Notes: generated by a model not told the origin, from the letters alone. Positions 8,891-18,159 are shown, counted from the first letter of the stretch. The stretch is 64,000 nt of DNA from CAVOJY01 sp963696405 (GCA_963696405.1 CAVOJY010000005.1:543161-607160); one strand, 5' to 3'. Program-made: numbers and translations.

Positions 8891-10528
8891 TCAGGGTCCC
8901 GGCAGCGGACCCACGACGGTCACCCAGGGACGGACCAGCATCTCGAAGGTTGGCGGCGGGATGAGCGCCCGGTAGCGCACCGCGACCCAGGCGTTCCAGA
9001 GTGCGATGAGCCCAAGGTGGGCGGGCTCGCCGGCCAGCTCGATCGCCGAGAACGCCTGGGACTCGCTTTCACGGGTGCGGGAGGGAAGGAAGTCGAACAG
9101 GGCGGCGAGGCCGCGCTTGGGCACTGGCCGGACGTCGCGCAGGTCCCGACCGGCAAGGACGCTGCCGATGGTGACCTCCAGATCGGCGAACTCCCTGATC
9201 ATCGACTCCTGGTCGTGGCGTGGCAGCCGCGCGCCGCCCCACCAGGCGATCCCGAAGGCACGGCCGGCCTCGGGCGGCGAGCCGGTGCGGAGCATCTCGT
9301 GGACCACCCGACCCAGCAGGAGTATTTCGGCGGGTGCCAGCGCAGCGGCCCAGCCGTACACCTGGTCGGGCCCCAGGGCGGCCCGCTCCGATGACGGCAG
9401 CGCCGCCGAGCGGGCGAGGAGACTGGAGCGGGTCGGCACCGCCACGTGAACGGAAGCGCCTTCAGTCGCGCCTTCTGGCAGTGTCGCCGGCTCGAGCGGC
9501 CGCCCGCCCGCCCCGGGCTCCGCCGCGGCTGGCTCGGCCGCCGCTGGCTCGGAAGCCGCTGGCTCGGAAGCCGGCACCAGGAGCCCGGGGACGGTGGCAG
9601 CGTCGACGACCTCCCCGCGGCTGACTCGGTCGACCCACGCCTCTCGTGCGGCCCGAAGCGCAAGGGTCCGCAGGCCGGGCCGCCCGCCCCCGATCGGCCT
9701 CCCTTCGTGGGCCACGAGCGGAACGATCCCGGCCACGTCGTCCGCAAGGAATGCCTCGTCGGCAGCCAGCAGGTCCTCGGGCCGCAACGCGGCCTCGGCC
9801 GGCGCCAGTCCGATCGCCTGGACCGCGGCGTCGCGCAGCAGCCAGGCCCTGATCGCCTGCGGCACGACCCCGGCGGCGAGCGGCGGCGTCACCAGGCGTG
9901 CGTCGCGCACGACGAAGACGGAGGCAGACGTGCTCTCCACAAGGCAGCCGTCGGGCGTCAGCAGCAGGCCGTCGTCCGCTCCCGCACGACCCGCCTGGAG
10001 CTGGGCGGCAACCCTGTCGGCACACGAGAGCGACCGCACTCCGGCCAGCGGCGCCGCGGGGTCCCGCCGTCCCGCCGCCTCGATGGTGGTGATCCCCTGG
10101 TCAAGGGCACGGGGTGGCGCGGCCTCGTACGGCCACGCCTCCACAACGACCGTCGGGGCCGAGTCATCATCTCCGGGTGCCAGGCCCGGATCGTCCCGTG
10201 CTCCACGGCTGACCGTGATCCGGAGGACCGCATCGCCCGGCTCGGTCCCCGCCTGCCCGCCTGCGCCGGCCAGCCCTTCCGTCTCGAGGAGCGCGCGGCT
10301 CCAGTCGGCGAGTTCATCGTCGGCCCACGGGAGCGTGATCGCGAGCGTGGCCGCGCCCGCGCGGAGGCGCGCGGCGTGGTGCGGCCATTCGATGAGCACA
10401 CCCCGTCGGGCGCGGAACATCTCGAACACGCCGTCGCCGAACCGGAAGCCACGATCGGTGACCGCGAGGCTCGGCGAACCTGCGGGCCCGGGCCGGCCAT
10501 TGAGCCAGATGCGCCGCTGCGACACCAT
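8891..10528 (-). CDS. Class IV aminotransferase-like protein fused to an unknown C-terminal domain
   Basis: 545 residues. Residues 1-300 follow the branched-chain aminotransferase/aminodeoxychorismate lyase fold (SLAVTDRGFRFGDGVFE; DDGLLLTPDGCLVESTSASVF). At the position of the Schiff-base Lys (family LAGVKSLS) the sequence reads LAGVRSLS, with Arg165 encoded by CGG. PLP catalysis is therefore doubtful. An EPAASEPAAAEP-type linker (~325-350) joins about 190 residues that I do not recognise. ATG 10528. The gene starts 3 bp after the stop of the upstream permease, so the two are co-transcribed. It could act in folate/PABA metabolism or have lost catalysis. Confidence 0.7.
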   Translation of the reverse strand: MVSQRRIWLNGRPGPAGSPSLAVTDRGFRFGDGVFEMFRARRGVLIEWPHHAARLRAGAATLAITLPWADDELADWSRALLETEGLAGAGGQAGTEPGDAVLRITVSRGARDDPGLAPGDDDSAPTVVVEAWPYEAAPPRALDQGITTIEAAGRRDPAAPLAGVRSLSCADRVAAQLQAGRAGADDGLLLTPDGCLVESTSASVFVVRDARLVTPPLAAGVVPQAIRAWLLRDAAVQAIGLAPAEAALRPEDLLAADEAFLADDVAGIVPLVAHEGRPIGGGRPGLRTLALRAAREAWVDRVSRGEVVDAATVPGLLVPASEPAASEPAAAEPAAAEPGAGGRPLEPATLPEGATEGASVHVAVPTRSSLLARSAALPSSERAALGPDQVYGWAAALAPAEILLLGRVVHEMLRTGSPPEAGRAFGIAWWGGARLPRHDQESMIREFADLEVTIGSVLAGRDLRDVRPVPKRGLAALFDFLPSRTRESESQAFSAIELAGEPAHLGLIALWNAWVAVRYRALIPPPTFEMLVRPWVTVVGPLPGP

Positions 10529-10531
10529 GGC

Positions 10532-11782
10532 CTACTCGGCCCGCAGCGCGGTAATGGGCTGGAGACGAGCCGCTCGCCGCGCCGGGTAGATCCCGAAGAT
10601 GAGGCCGACGGCCACGCTGATGAGCACGGCAACCACCACCGCCGTCGGCGACAGGGTCGCCGACACGGGGCTGAAGGATGTCGCCGCCCACGCAAACGCC
10701 GCGCCCAGGAGGATCCCCAGGATCCCACCCGCCAGCGTGAGCACCACCGCCTCGACCAGGAACTGGCGGAGGATGTCGCGCCTGCGGGCGCCGAGGGCCT
10801 TGCGGAGCCCGATCTCGCGGGTCCGCTCCGTGACGCTGACCAGCATGATGTTCATGACCCCGACCCCGCCCACGAACAGGCTGATCCCGCCGACCAGCCC
10901 GAGGAGAATGGTGAAGATGTCGGCCGTCAGCGCGGCGGTGGCGAGCAGGTCCTTCTGGGTGGAGATGGTGAAATCGAGCGGCTCGCCCTGGCCCAGGCGG
11001 TGCCGCTCCCGCAGGAGGCTTGTCGCATCGCGCTCCGCCTGTCCGATCGCGTCGGCCGACCGCGCGAGGATGGAGATCGCGTTCACGCTCTCGCGCCCGA
11101 ACAGGCGCTTCTCGGAGGTCGAGATCGGCACGATGATGATGTCGTCCCGGTTGAGGAAACCGCCCGCGTTTCCCTTCGGCTCGAGCACCCCCACCACGCG
11201 CAGCCGCACCGTCACCGGGCCGGCTTCCTGCGTGTAGCGGACGTTCACCGACTTCCCGATCGGGTCCGCCGTCCCGAACAGCTCGCGGGCCACGTCCGCA
11301 CCGAGCAGCGCGACCGGCGCCGCCGTGGTGACGTCACCGTCCCGGAAGTAAGACCCGCGCAGCGGCTTCCACTGGTAGAGGGCGCTGTGGGCGGGCGTGG
11401 TGCCGACGACACGGGTGTCGTGGGTCACGTCGCCCGCCGTCGCCCGGACATAGCCGGCCTGCTCGGGGATGACCACCTGGGCGTCCGGCACCGCCCCAGG
11501 CGCCGCGAGTGCTTCCGCGTCGCCGATGGTGAGCGAACTGGAGGTGCCCGCCGCCGCCTGGAGGAACGATGTCGTCCCGCTCCCCGAGGTCACGAACAGC
11601 GAGTTGGCGCCAAGGCCGCGCAACTGTCCCTGGATGATGTCCGAGGCCCCCTGGGCGATCGACACCATGCCGATGACCGACGAGACCCCGATGGTGACCC
11701 CCAGGATCGTCAGGCCGGCGCGCAGCCTGTTCGCGGCAAGCGAGGCAAGGGCGGTCCGGATCGTCTGGACAATCGGCAACAC
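10532..11782 (-). CDS. MacB/FtsX-type ABC transporter permease
   Basis: 416 residues: one N-terminal helix in NRLRAGLTILGVTIGVSSVI, a ~230-residue extracytoplasmic MacB periplasmic-core domain, then three helices with the FtsX signature MLVSVTERTREIGLRKALGA. It matches the permeases of MacB-like mechanotransmission exporters (peptides, lipoproteins, antibiotics). GTG 11782 is preceded by AGGAG in the minus strand. No ATPase partner (MacB/LolD NBD) or membrane-fusion protein gene is adjacent, so the partner must be elsewhere. The downstream aminotransferase-like gene starts 3 bp after the stop. Confidence 0.85.
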   Translation of the reverse strand: MLPIVQTIRTALASLAANRLRAGLTILGVTIGVSSVIGMVSIAQGASDIIQGQLRGLGANSLFVTSGSGTTSFLQAAAGTSSSLTIGDAEALAAPGAVPDAQVVIPEQAGYVRATAGDVTHDTRVVGTTPAHSALYQWKPLRGSYFRDGDVTTAAPVALLGADVARELFGTADPIGKSVNVRYTQEAGPVTVRLRVVGVLEPKGNAGGFLNRDDIIIVPISTSEKRLFGRESVNAISILARSADAIGQAERDATSLLRERHRLGQGEPLDFTISTQKDLLATAALTADIFTILLGLVGGISLFVGGVGVMNIMLVSVTERTREIGLRKALGARRRDILRQFLVEAVVLTLAGGILGILLGAAFAWAATSFSPVSATLSPTAVVVAVLISVAVGLIFGIYPARRAARLQPITALRAE

Positions 11783-11942
11783 TCACTCCTGTTCGGGCGT
11801 CATGCCCCCGCGATTGTCGCAGAACCGGACATCACTTCGGCGGCATCACTCCGGCGGCACGCCGAGTGGTAGCCTCAGGGCGGAGCTGCGGTCCCGGCTG
11901 GCAGGCTCCCGCAGCCTTCCTCGCCTGCGAAGGAGGGGCGGG

Positions 11943-13397
11943 ATGGACGCACGAAGTCGGATCCTCTTCGTCAGCGGGTCGGTTGGCCTTGGCCACGTGG
12001 TCCGCGACCTGGCGATCGCCCGCGAGATTCGACACCTTCGCCCGGGTGCAACGATCGTCTGGCTCGCCTCGTCGCCCGCCAGGGAGTACCTCGACGCCGA
12101 GGGCGAGCAGGTCATTCCGGAGTCCGACCGCTTCGGTGATGCCACTGCTGCAGCCGACCGGCGCACGCGCAACGCGGAGTTCAACGTCGGCCTCTACGCG
12201 CTGAGCGCCCGCAAGGAGTGGGAGTCCAACGCGCACCTCTACGCCGGGCTTGTCGAGGGCGGCGCGTATGACCTCGCGATCGGCGACGAGACCTACGAGA
12301 TCGCGATCGCCCTCAAGGAGCGGCCCGAGCTGCGCCGCACTCCCTACGTCTCGCTGTATGACTTCGTGGGCCTCGACCGCATGACCCTCAACCCAATGGA
12401 GGCCTTCGCCGTCTACATGTTCAACCGCGTCTGGGCGAGACCGCCCGACGGGTACACTGCCGTCTTCCTCGGCGAGGTGGAGGACATCCCCGATCGCTCG
12501 TTCGGGCCGTTCCTGCCGAACCGGCGGGCCTTCGCCGCGCAGCACTACCGCTTCGTCGGATACGCGCTCCAGTTCGATCCCGCCGACTACGCCGACCGGG
12601 CGGCGCTTCGGCGGCGCCTGGGGTACGGCGAGGGCCCCGTCGTGCTCGTCACCGTCGGCGGCACCGGGGCGGGCAAGCTGCTCCTCGACCTCTGCATCGC
12701 GGCGTTCCCGCGGGCCCGGCAGGCCGTGCCTGGCCTGCAGATGGTCCTCGTCGGCGGTCCCCGGGTGGAGGCGGGCGGAGGCAGCCTGCCTGAAGGGGTG
12801 ATCGCCCGCGGCTTCGTTCCCCGCTTGTACGAGCACCTCGCCGCCTGCGACCTGACCGTGACGCAGGCGGGCGGCACCACGACCCTCGAGCTCACGGCGC
12901 TCGGCCGCCCGTTCCTCTACTTCCCGATCGAGGGCCACTGCGAGCAGATCATCGACGTCTGCGAGCGCCTCCGCCGGCACAAGGCCGGCGTCCGCATGAG
13001 CTACCGCGACACGACACCGGCGATGCTGGCGGACGGGATCGTGGCGGGGCTCGGCACGAAGCCCCAAGTCCCGCCGATGCGGCTGGACGGCGCGCGCCGT
13101 GTCGCCGAACTGGCCTGCGAGATGCTCGAGCGGGTCGCGCCCGCCGCACCCGCCGCGCCCGCCGCAGCCCGCCGCACCCGCCGCGTAGGCGGAGGGTGCT
13201 CCTCGCCGGCCGGCCAGGGGATTCACGGTCCGGGCCAGGGTGGCGGTTCCGGACAGGTTTGTTGGCGGTTTCCGCACAGGGTTGGCGGTTTCTGCCAGAT
13301 GGCCACCTGGCGGGTCGACAGCTTCAGGATGGTGGCGGCCTGGTCGATCGTCAGGCCACCGGTCACGACGTGCTCGGGCACGTACGCTCGCTGCTGA
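11943..13397 (+). CDS. Glycosyltransferase of the MurG/UDP-GlcNAc-transferase fold, C-terminally extended
   Basis: Strong ribosome-binding site (AGGAGGGG, 11930-11937) before ATG 11943. The N-terminal domain has the Gly-rich loop GSVGLGHVVRDLAIAREI. The C-terminal Rossmann domain carries VTVGGTGAG, VLVGGPRV, ARGFVPRLYEHLAACDLTVTQAGGTT and FPIEGHCEQ, the GT-B donor-binding region. Acceptor and product are unknown. The natural end is near 13185 (Ala/Pro-rich tail). The frame then reads through an antisense transposase remnant to a stop at 13397, adding ~70 residues of non-family sequence, probably because an insertion destroyed the original stop. Confidence 0.8.
   Translation: MDARSRILFVSGSVGLGHVVRDLAIAREIRHLRPGATIVWLASSPAREYLDAEGEQVIPESDRFGDATAAADRRTRNAEFNVGLYALSARKEWESNAHLYAGLVEGGAYDLAIGDETYEIAIALKERPELRRTPYVSLYDFVGLDRMTLNPMEAFAVYMFNRVWARPPDGYTAVFLGEVEDIPDRSFGPFLPNRRAFAAQHYRFVGYALQFDPADYADRAALRRRLGYGEGPVVLVTVGGTGAGKLLLDLCIAAFPRARQAVPGLQMVLVGGPRVEAGGGSLPEGVIARGFVPRLYEHLAACDLTVTQAGGTTTLELTALGRPFLYFPIEGHCEQIIDVCERLRRHKAGVRMSYRDTTPAMLADGIVAGLGTKPQVPPMRLDGARRVAELACEMLERVAPAAPAAPAAARRTRRVGGGCSSPAGQGIHGPGQGGGSGQVCWRFPHRVGGFCQMATWRVDSFRMVAAWSIVRPPVTTCSGTYARC
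13257..13299. repeat. Short repeated motif at the end of a decayed insertion element
   Basis: GTTGGCGGTTTC occurs twice here, 22 bp apart (13260-13271 and 13282-13293), directly beside the transposase N-terminal remnant. Short repeats of this kind are common at IS ends. The assignment is by position only. Confidence 0.35.
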
Positions 13398-13438
13398 GCC
13401 CGTGCGTCGGCTCGGGTCTGTCGGTCCTTCGGTTCCAT
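13310..13438 (-). pseudogene. N-terminal remnant of an integrase-type transposase (HTH only)
   Basis: ATG 13438 starts MEPKDRQTRADARAQQ followed by LTIDQAATILKLSTRQV, a helix-turn-helix like those that open ISNCY/IS481-type transposases. After about 45 residues the family match stops at an AT-poor junction with the short repeats at 13257-13299. The DDE catalytic region is absent. It is antisense to, and has extended, the neighbouring glycosyltransferase frame. Confidence 0.55.
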
Positions 13439-13629
13439 GGACCGGAGGCTGACAAAGTCGCTGGCCGATAGACTGGGACAGAATCGCTGGCCGTCCACAA
13501 GGAGCGCTTGCCGACGTTGACAGATGGCACCGCGAGGGCTAGTCTCACCGGCTCCGTCTCCGGGAGAGGGAGCGGTGTACACCCGCAGAGACGCTGCGGG
13601 CGGCCGCACCAGGCTCGACGAGGTGGACG

Positions 13630-13926
13630 GTGGATTACCTGCGCATGCAGTCGCATGCCTTTGTACAAGGCCACCAGGGAGAGCTGCTTGCGGAGGCCCG
13701 GGCCACGCGGCTGGCACGCAACGGTCGCGCCCGGCAGGCTCCGCTGGCGACCCGGCTGACGCTGGCGGGACGTACCGGACAACTCCTGCGGGCCATCGGC
13801 GTGCGGCGCCGGCCCGACCCCTGGCTGACCCCGTACCCCTGTCGTTTGCCGAACGGGAAGATCGGTCGCACTGCCGCCGTCCTGATCGACGGCGAGTGGG
13901 CGCTCGTCTGCCGGCCCGCCGGGTAG
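13630..13926 (+). CDS. Small basic hypothetical protein
   Basis: 98 residues (ATG 13630, alternative ATG 13645). The first 60 residues are Arg/Ala-rich and helical (LLAEARATRLARNGRARQ), like the short basic N-termini common in high-GC genomes. The remainder (PYPCRLPNGKIGRTAAVLID) resembles no family I know. No clear ribosome-binding site is visible. It may be spurious. Confidence 0.4.
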   Translation: MDYLRMQSHAFVQGHQGELLAEARATRLARNGRARQAPLATRLTLAGRTGQLLRAIGVRRRPDPWLTPYPCRLPNGKIGRTAAVLIDGEWALVCRPAG

Positions 13927-13953
13927 AACTCGTCTGTCAGGAACCGATACCCC

Positions 13954-15816
13954 TCAGACGACCCACTTCACCACCCGATGGTTGCCGAAGCGGCCCGGCA
14001 TGCCGTCGCCGATGTACAGGTGGGCGCCATCCGTGACGATACCGAACGGCTTGTCGAACTGGCCGTTGCCGCTGCCCAGCGAGCCGACTTCAGCATTGAA
14101 TGAGAAGTCGGCGCTCCCGAGCCTGAGGATCTTGCCGGCGCCTGCGTCCGTGACCCACACGTTCCCTGAATACACGGTGATCAATTCGGGCATCAGCAGC
14201 TGTCCGGCCCCGGCAGCGAGGTGCGCGTACGTTGCCCAGCCGCTGCCCTCCATGTCGGATTTCATGCGGACGAGCCGGTTGTTGGCCGTATCGGCAATGT
14301 AGAGGTAGTCGCCGTAGGCGGCAATGCCGTGGGGGGTCTTGAACTGGCCGTCGCCTGAACCCAGGGTCCCGTACGTCTTCCAGTCGGCTCCATCGAGCGT
14401 GACGCTCAGGCGCACGATCCGGTTGCACCCTGCGTCCGCGACGTACACGTACCTGCCCCGCACCGCGATTCCCCAGGGGGCCGAGAACTGCCCGATGCCG
14501 CAGCCCTGGGTTCCGTAGGTCTTCCAGTCGGTGCCGCTGAGCGACGTCCCGAACCGAACAATCCGGTGGTTCGAGGTGTCCGTGACGAAGACGGCCTTCG
14601 CCTGCTGGGCGGTCGTCGGGCGCGCGGAGGCCGCACCTACGGCGATCCCGCTGGGCGAGTGAAACTGGCCCTTGCCCCCTCCGTAGGAACCGTACGCCTT
14701 GACAGAACTGAGGCTGGAGGGCTTGGTCTTGATCACGCGGTTCGTGTACTGGTCGACCGCGTAGATGTACGTGCCGTCGGAGGCGAGCCCGGTCACCATC
14801 CCGAACTGGCCGAGGTCCGCCCAGGCCTGGCGGCCATACGTGCGCCACCCGGTTCCCTTCACGGCGTCGGAGAAGCGGACCAGCCGCCCGTTGATGCGGT
14901 CCGTCACGTAGAGATACCGGTTGCTGAGCAGGATTCCTGCCGCCTCCCAGAACTGGCCCTTGCCGTTGCCGGAGGCGCCGTACGAGATCCAGCCCGACCC
15001 GTCCAGCGAAGTGCCGAATTTGACGACCCGAGTGCCGTCCGCGACGAAGACGTAGCCTCCGGCGACGAAGATGCCGGCCGGCCTCCGGAGTGGGTCGCTG
15101 GCGCGACCGGTGAACGTCTGCCACCCGGTTCCGTCGAGCGCCGTGCTGAACCTGGCGACCCGCCGGGCCCCCTGGTCGGCCACCCACACCGTGTCGCCAA
15201 CCACCGCGATCCCTGTCGGATACGCGAACTGACCGGTGCCGCTGCCCTCGTTCCCGTACGTCTGCCATTCGGACCCGTCGAGCGTCTTCTTCATCCTGAT
15301 GATGCGGCGACCGGCCGGGTCGGTGACATAGATGTGGCCACCGCTCACGGTGATGCTGTCGAGGCTGAGGAACGGCCCGCCGGGCGCCCCCGCGCCGTTG
15401 TATTCCATCCAGCCGGTGCCGTCGAGGGCGGTGCTGAGCCGGACGATGCGGCGCCAGCCGCCGTCGGCGACATAGAGCTGGTCGCCGTCGACCACCAGCC
15501 CGGTGGGAGCGCTGAAGGTGTTGTTGGGGGGGCCCGAGTACTGGGCCACGAACGCCATGGTCGAGCGGTTGATCTTGATGATCCGCCCATCCCCGGAGTC
15601 GGCGATGTACAGGTAGGTGCCGTCGCTCGCCACGCCCCATGGACGATCCAGCTGCGTCTTCTGCAGCGGTTTCCCGGCTTTGGTGACGTACGTCATTTGC
15701 GGGATCGCCATCGCGGACGGAGAACCCGTCGCCACCGGCAGAAGCCCGACCAGGACAACGCCAGCGACAACCAGGCCAAGCAGGCGCAACAAGGCACGCG
15801 ACCAGCGCGGATGCAT
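13954..15816 (-). CDS. Second secreted NHL-repeat beta-propeller protein
   Basis: 620 residues from ATG 15816, chosen over an earlier in-frame ATG because GGAGGG lies 7 bp upstream. The signal peptide is WSRALLRLLGLVVAGVVLVG, followed by a Ser/Ala cleavage region. The body is a chain of NHL units with the motifs GTYLYIADSGDGRIIK and STALDGTGW, a different repeat subtype from the protein at 966-2771 (an added DGTGWxxYG insert between blades). It ends with an NHL unit (GMPGRFGNHRVVKW) without sorting signal or membrane anchor. A secreted binding protein is inferred. Confidence 0.85.
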   Translation of the reverse strand: MHPRWSRALLRLLGLVVAGVVLVGLLPVATGSPSAMAIPQMTYVTKAGKPLQKTQLDRPWGVASDGTYLYIADSGDGRIIKINRSTMAFVAQYSGPPNNTFSAPTGLVVDGDQLYVADGGWRRIVRLSTALDGTGWMEYNGAGAPGGPFLSLDSITVSGGHIYVTDPAGRRIIRMKKTLDGSEWQTYGNEGSGTGQFAYPTGIAVVGDTVWVADQGARRVARFSTALDGTGWQTFTGRASDPLRRPAGIFVAGGYVFVADGTRVVKFGTSLDGSGWISYGASGNGKGQFWEAAGILLSNRYLYVTDRINGRLVRFSDAVKGTGWRTYGRQAWADLGQFGMVTGLASDGTYIYAVDQYTNRVIKTKPSSLSSVKAYGSYGGGKGQFHSPSGIAVGAASARPTTAQQAKAVFVTDTSNHRIVRFGTSLSGTDWKTYGTQGCGIGQFSAPWGIAVRGRYVYVADAGCNRIVRLSVTLDGADWKTYGTLGSGDGQFKTPHGIAAYGDYLYIADTANNRLVRMKSDMEGSGWATYAHLAAGAGQLLMPELITVYSGNVWVTDAGAGKILRLGSADFSFNAEVGSLGSGNGQFDKPFGIVTDGAHLYIGDGMPGRFGNHRVVKWVV

Positions 15817-15941
15817 CGCAGATCCCTCCACGGAAGCGGGCGCGCACCGTTCCATCGTTTCCGGTCGCTCCGGGCCCGTCGGGCGTCCGGTGACGCCACG
15901 CTACTCGCTGCGCAGCCCGTTTTCAACACCGCGAACCCGAA

Positions 15942-16781
15942 TTAGGCAGACGCCTGGCCCCCCGACTCGCTCGCCTGCACCTCGACGAGAAAGGCGAGGA
16001 CCTCCCGCCGGAATCGGTGACCGGATGCCGGATGGCCCATTCCTTCGAACAGGACGAGCCGGGCGTCAGGGATACCCTCGGCGGTCTCGCGGAATAGCTC
16101 CGGCGTGTAGAACGGATCGGTGGCGCCGGCGATGACGAGCGTCGGGGCGGTGATCTCGCCCAGCCGATCCCGGAACGCATGCTTGTCCTCCGCCTCGACC
16201 GTGATGACGAGGTCGGAGGGATCCTTGGGCGCGCCCAGGGACATGAGCAGCGCACTCGGACGGACGAGAGCGCGGCCGAGCGGGTTCCTGGGCACCATGA
16301 CGCTGAGCAGGCGGGCCCAGGCACCCCGCCAATTGCCCTGCCCGGCCAGCCGCGCCACGTCCATCTGCAGGGCTTTGGCGGGGTCGCTGAGCGTGTGGGC
16401 GCTGGAGTGAATGACCAGGCGGTGGACGATGTCGGGATGGTCGGCGGCGAGGTGCATCGCGATCGAGCCGCCGGTCGAGATGCCGATCACATCGACGGGT
16501 CCGCCGAACTCCTGGCGGATCATCGTCGCGTAGTCGTCGGCCATGTCGCGCATGGAGCAGCCTGGCTGCAGTCCCCGCCTGCGCGTCACGGCGTAGCCGG
16601 TGTACGCGTCCCCCAGGAACCGGTAGGTGCCCACCATGAAGTGCGCAGTGAGCCCACCCATCGGTTTGTTCTCGAAGAGCAGGCCCTGGAGAACCACCAA
16701 GGGGCGGGGGCCGTGGCCGAACCGGTTGTACGGCAATCCGCTCCGGAAGCAGCCCGATGCCGGCCGCGCCTGCTGCGTCAC
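15942..16781 (-). CDS. Alpha/beta hydrolase
   Basis: 279 residues with the nucleophile elbow GISTGG (Ser in the middle), a cap region, then APTLVIAGATDPFYTPE supplying the acid and GMGHPASG the catalytic His. It fits the pimeloyl-ACP esterase/haloperoxidase-like group; the substrate is unknown. GTG 16781 abuts the stop codon of the upstream methyltransferase-like gene (no gap), so it is the last gene of a three-gene unit. A degraded copy of part of this gene lies at 26039-26160. Confidence 0.8.
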   Translation of the reverse strand: MTQQARPASGCFRSGLPYNRFGHGPRPLVVLQGLLFENKPMGGLTAHFMVGTYRFLGDAYTGYAVTRRRGLQPGCSMRDMADDYATMIRQEFGGPVDVIGISTGGSIAMHLAADHPDIVHRLVIHSSAHTLSDPAKALQMDVARLAGQGNWRGAWARLLSVMVPRNPLGRALVRPSALLMSLGAPKDPSDLVITVEAEDKHAFRDRLGEITAPTLVIAGATDPFYTPELFRETAEGIPDARLVLFEGMGHPASGHRFRREVLAFLVEVQASESGGQASA

Positions 16782-17519
16782 CTACCACACCCCCGGGATC
16801 ATCCGCCACCGAACGTGCCGCGCGTACTCGGGGTACGCGGGCAGGTGGGTGAGCAGGTAGTGGTCCTCGCGGGCGGTCCGCACGAGGCCGATGGCGGCAC
16901 TGGCGACTGCGAACGGCACGGCCCACCATGACCCGAGGAGCACCGGCAGCCCGATGTCGTACAGGATGGCGCCAAGGTAGCCCGGGTGGCGCACGAACCG
17001 GTACGGCCCGCCCTGGGCGACCGAGTGGCCGCGCTCGCCCTGGATGCGCACGACCGGCGCGAAGAAACGGTTCGCAGCCATCGCTGCCAGGGTCACGCCG
17101 ACGCCGGACACCGCCATGAGCAGCCCGACCAGCGTGACCACCGGCTCGAAGATCGGTACTCCATGGAGACGGACCTCGAGCGCGGCAGCCAGTGCGGCAA
17201 GCACCGGGCCGTAGGCCATCCCGAGCGCGAGCGGGATGTCGGAACGATCGGCCCCCTCGCGGACGCCGGCTCGCTCCGCGAGCAGGTCCGGATGGCGACG
17301 GCCGATGAAGCCCCATTGCGCGAGCTGGCTGCCCACGAGCAGCCCGACCATCAACCAGGCCGGGAGCCATGCTAGCGTGCCGGCGAGAAGGAAGAACGCG
17401 CCGGCGAAGATGACGTCCGCGAGCCCCTGTTTGGCCAGCCAGAGGCGGACCCCGGCCCGAACGTCCGGATCCAGGGGGCCTGTGCGCGAGACAGTCGGTG
17501 GATCGGTGGTCTGGGTCAC
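16782..17519 (-). CDS. Isoprenylcysteine carboxyl methyltransferase-like membrane protein
   Basis: 245 residues from GTG 17519, which overlaps the upstream TGA by 4 bp (GTGA), indicating translational coupling. About five membrane helices are followed by the ICMT/PEMT C-terminal signature GGPYRFVRHPGYLGAILYDIG with the SAM-binding RHPxY motif. In bacteria these enzymes O-methylate small isoprenoid-like or polyketide carboxylates, or methylate lipids. The longer open frame upstream is out of phase with the real neighbour and was not used. Confidence 0.78.
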   Translation of the reverse strand: MTQTTDPPTVSRTGPLDPDVRAGVRLWLAKQGLADVIFAGAFFLLAGTLAWLPAWLMVGLLVGSQLAQWGFIGRRHPDLLAERAGVREGADRSDIPLALGMAYGPVLAALAAALEVRLHGVPIFEPVVTLVGLLMAVSGVGVTLAAMAANRFFAPVVRIQGERGHSVAQGGPYRFVRHPGYLGAILYDIGLPVLLGSWWAVPFAVASAAIGLVRTAREDHYLLTHLPAYPEYARHVRWRMIPGVW

Positions 17520-18034
17520 GCTGCCGTCACCGCGCCAACAGGGACCAGGCGGATGATCGGGATCGTGCGGCTGGTAGCTCGCGCGTATCGTTCGTAGCTG
17601 GGATCCCGGTGCAGGATCCGCTGCCACCAGACCTCGGTTTCTTCGGCCGGCAGCTCCTCGGCGCGGACCGCAATCGCCCGGCCCATGACCTCGACACGCG
17701 CGGCGGGGTCCGCCGTCAGGTTGAAGTACCAGCCCGGGTGGGACGCCCCGCCGTCGTTGGCAGCCGCAACGACCATTGCGTCTCCGTCCGGGAAGAACTG
17801 GAGGACAACCGTCCGCTCCCTGCCCGACCGCCGGCCGTGGGTTGTGAGCAGAAGCGCGTCCACCTTCCACGGTCGCGTGATCCCGCCCTTCGTCCGGCGG
17901 TACACCCACACGCCGACCGGCGAGAGCCACTTGTCCAGACCGCGGTGAATGACAAGGCCGACCCGCTCCCTGCGTGAGACGCGCTGGGCGGGCCTGCCGT
18001 CGGCAGGCGACGCCGTCGAATGGTCAGGGCTCAT
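17516..18034 (-). CDS. Deazaflavin (F420)-dependent nitroreductase-family protein (Ddn-like)
   Basis: 172 residues. The split-barrel domain shows LLLTTHGRRSGRERTVVLQFFPDG, VVAAANDGGASHPGWYFNL and EVWWQRIL, the hallmarks of the Ddn/Rv3547 F420H2-dependent quinone/nitro reductase family. These use reduced F420 to reduce quinones. Together with the downstream methyltransferase-like and hydrolase genes this suggests a small operon modifying a quinone- or isoprenoid-like substrate, which is inference. ATG 18034. It implies the host makes F420. Confidence 0.85.
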   Translation of the reverse strand: MSPDHSTASPADGRPAQRVSRRERVGLVIHRGLDKWLSPVGVWVYRRTKGGITRPWKVDALLLTTHGRRSGRERTVVLQFFPDGDAMVVAAANDGGASHPGWYFNLTADPAARVEVMGRAIAVRAEELPAEETEVWWQRILHRDPSYERYARATSRTIPIIRLVPVGAVTAA

Positions 18035-18159
18035 CCCCGGTACGGTCCCGTTCTTGCTGAGACTCGGGCATCCCGGCGCCGCTCGAGCTCCAGCTCGGGC
18101 CGGAACAGGCGTCCGTCGCGCCCTGACCGCCGGGCCGCGGGCCGGGTGATCGTCACAGG

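Noticed and set aside
9446..11872. 808-residue plus-strand open frame opposite the aminotransferase-like and permease genes
   Set aside because: Antisense shadow; no motif or ribosome-binding site, and the minus strand has intact domains.
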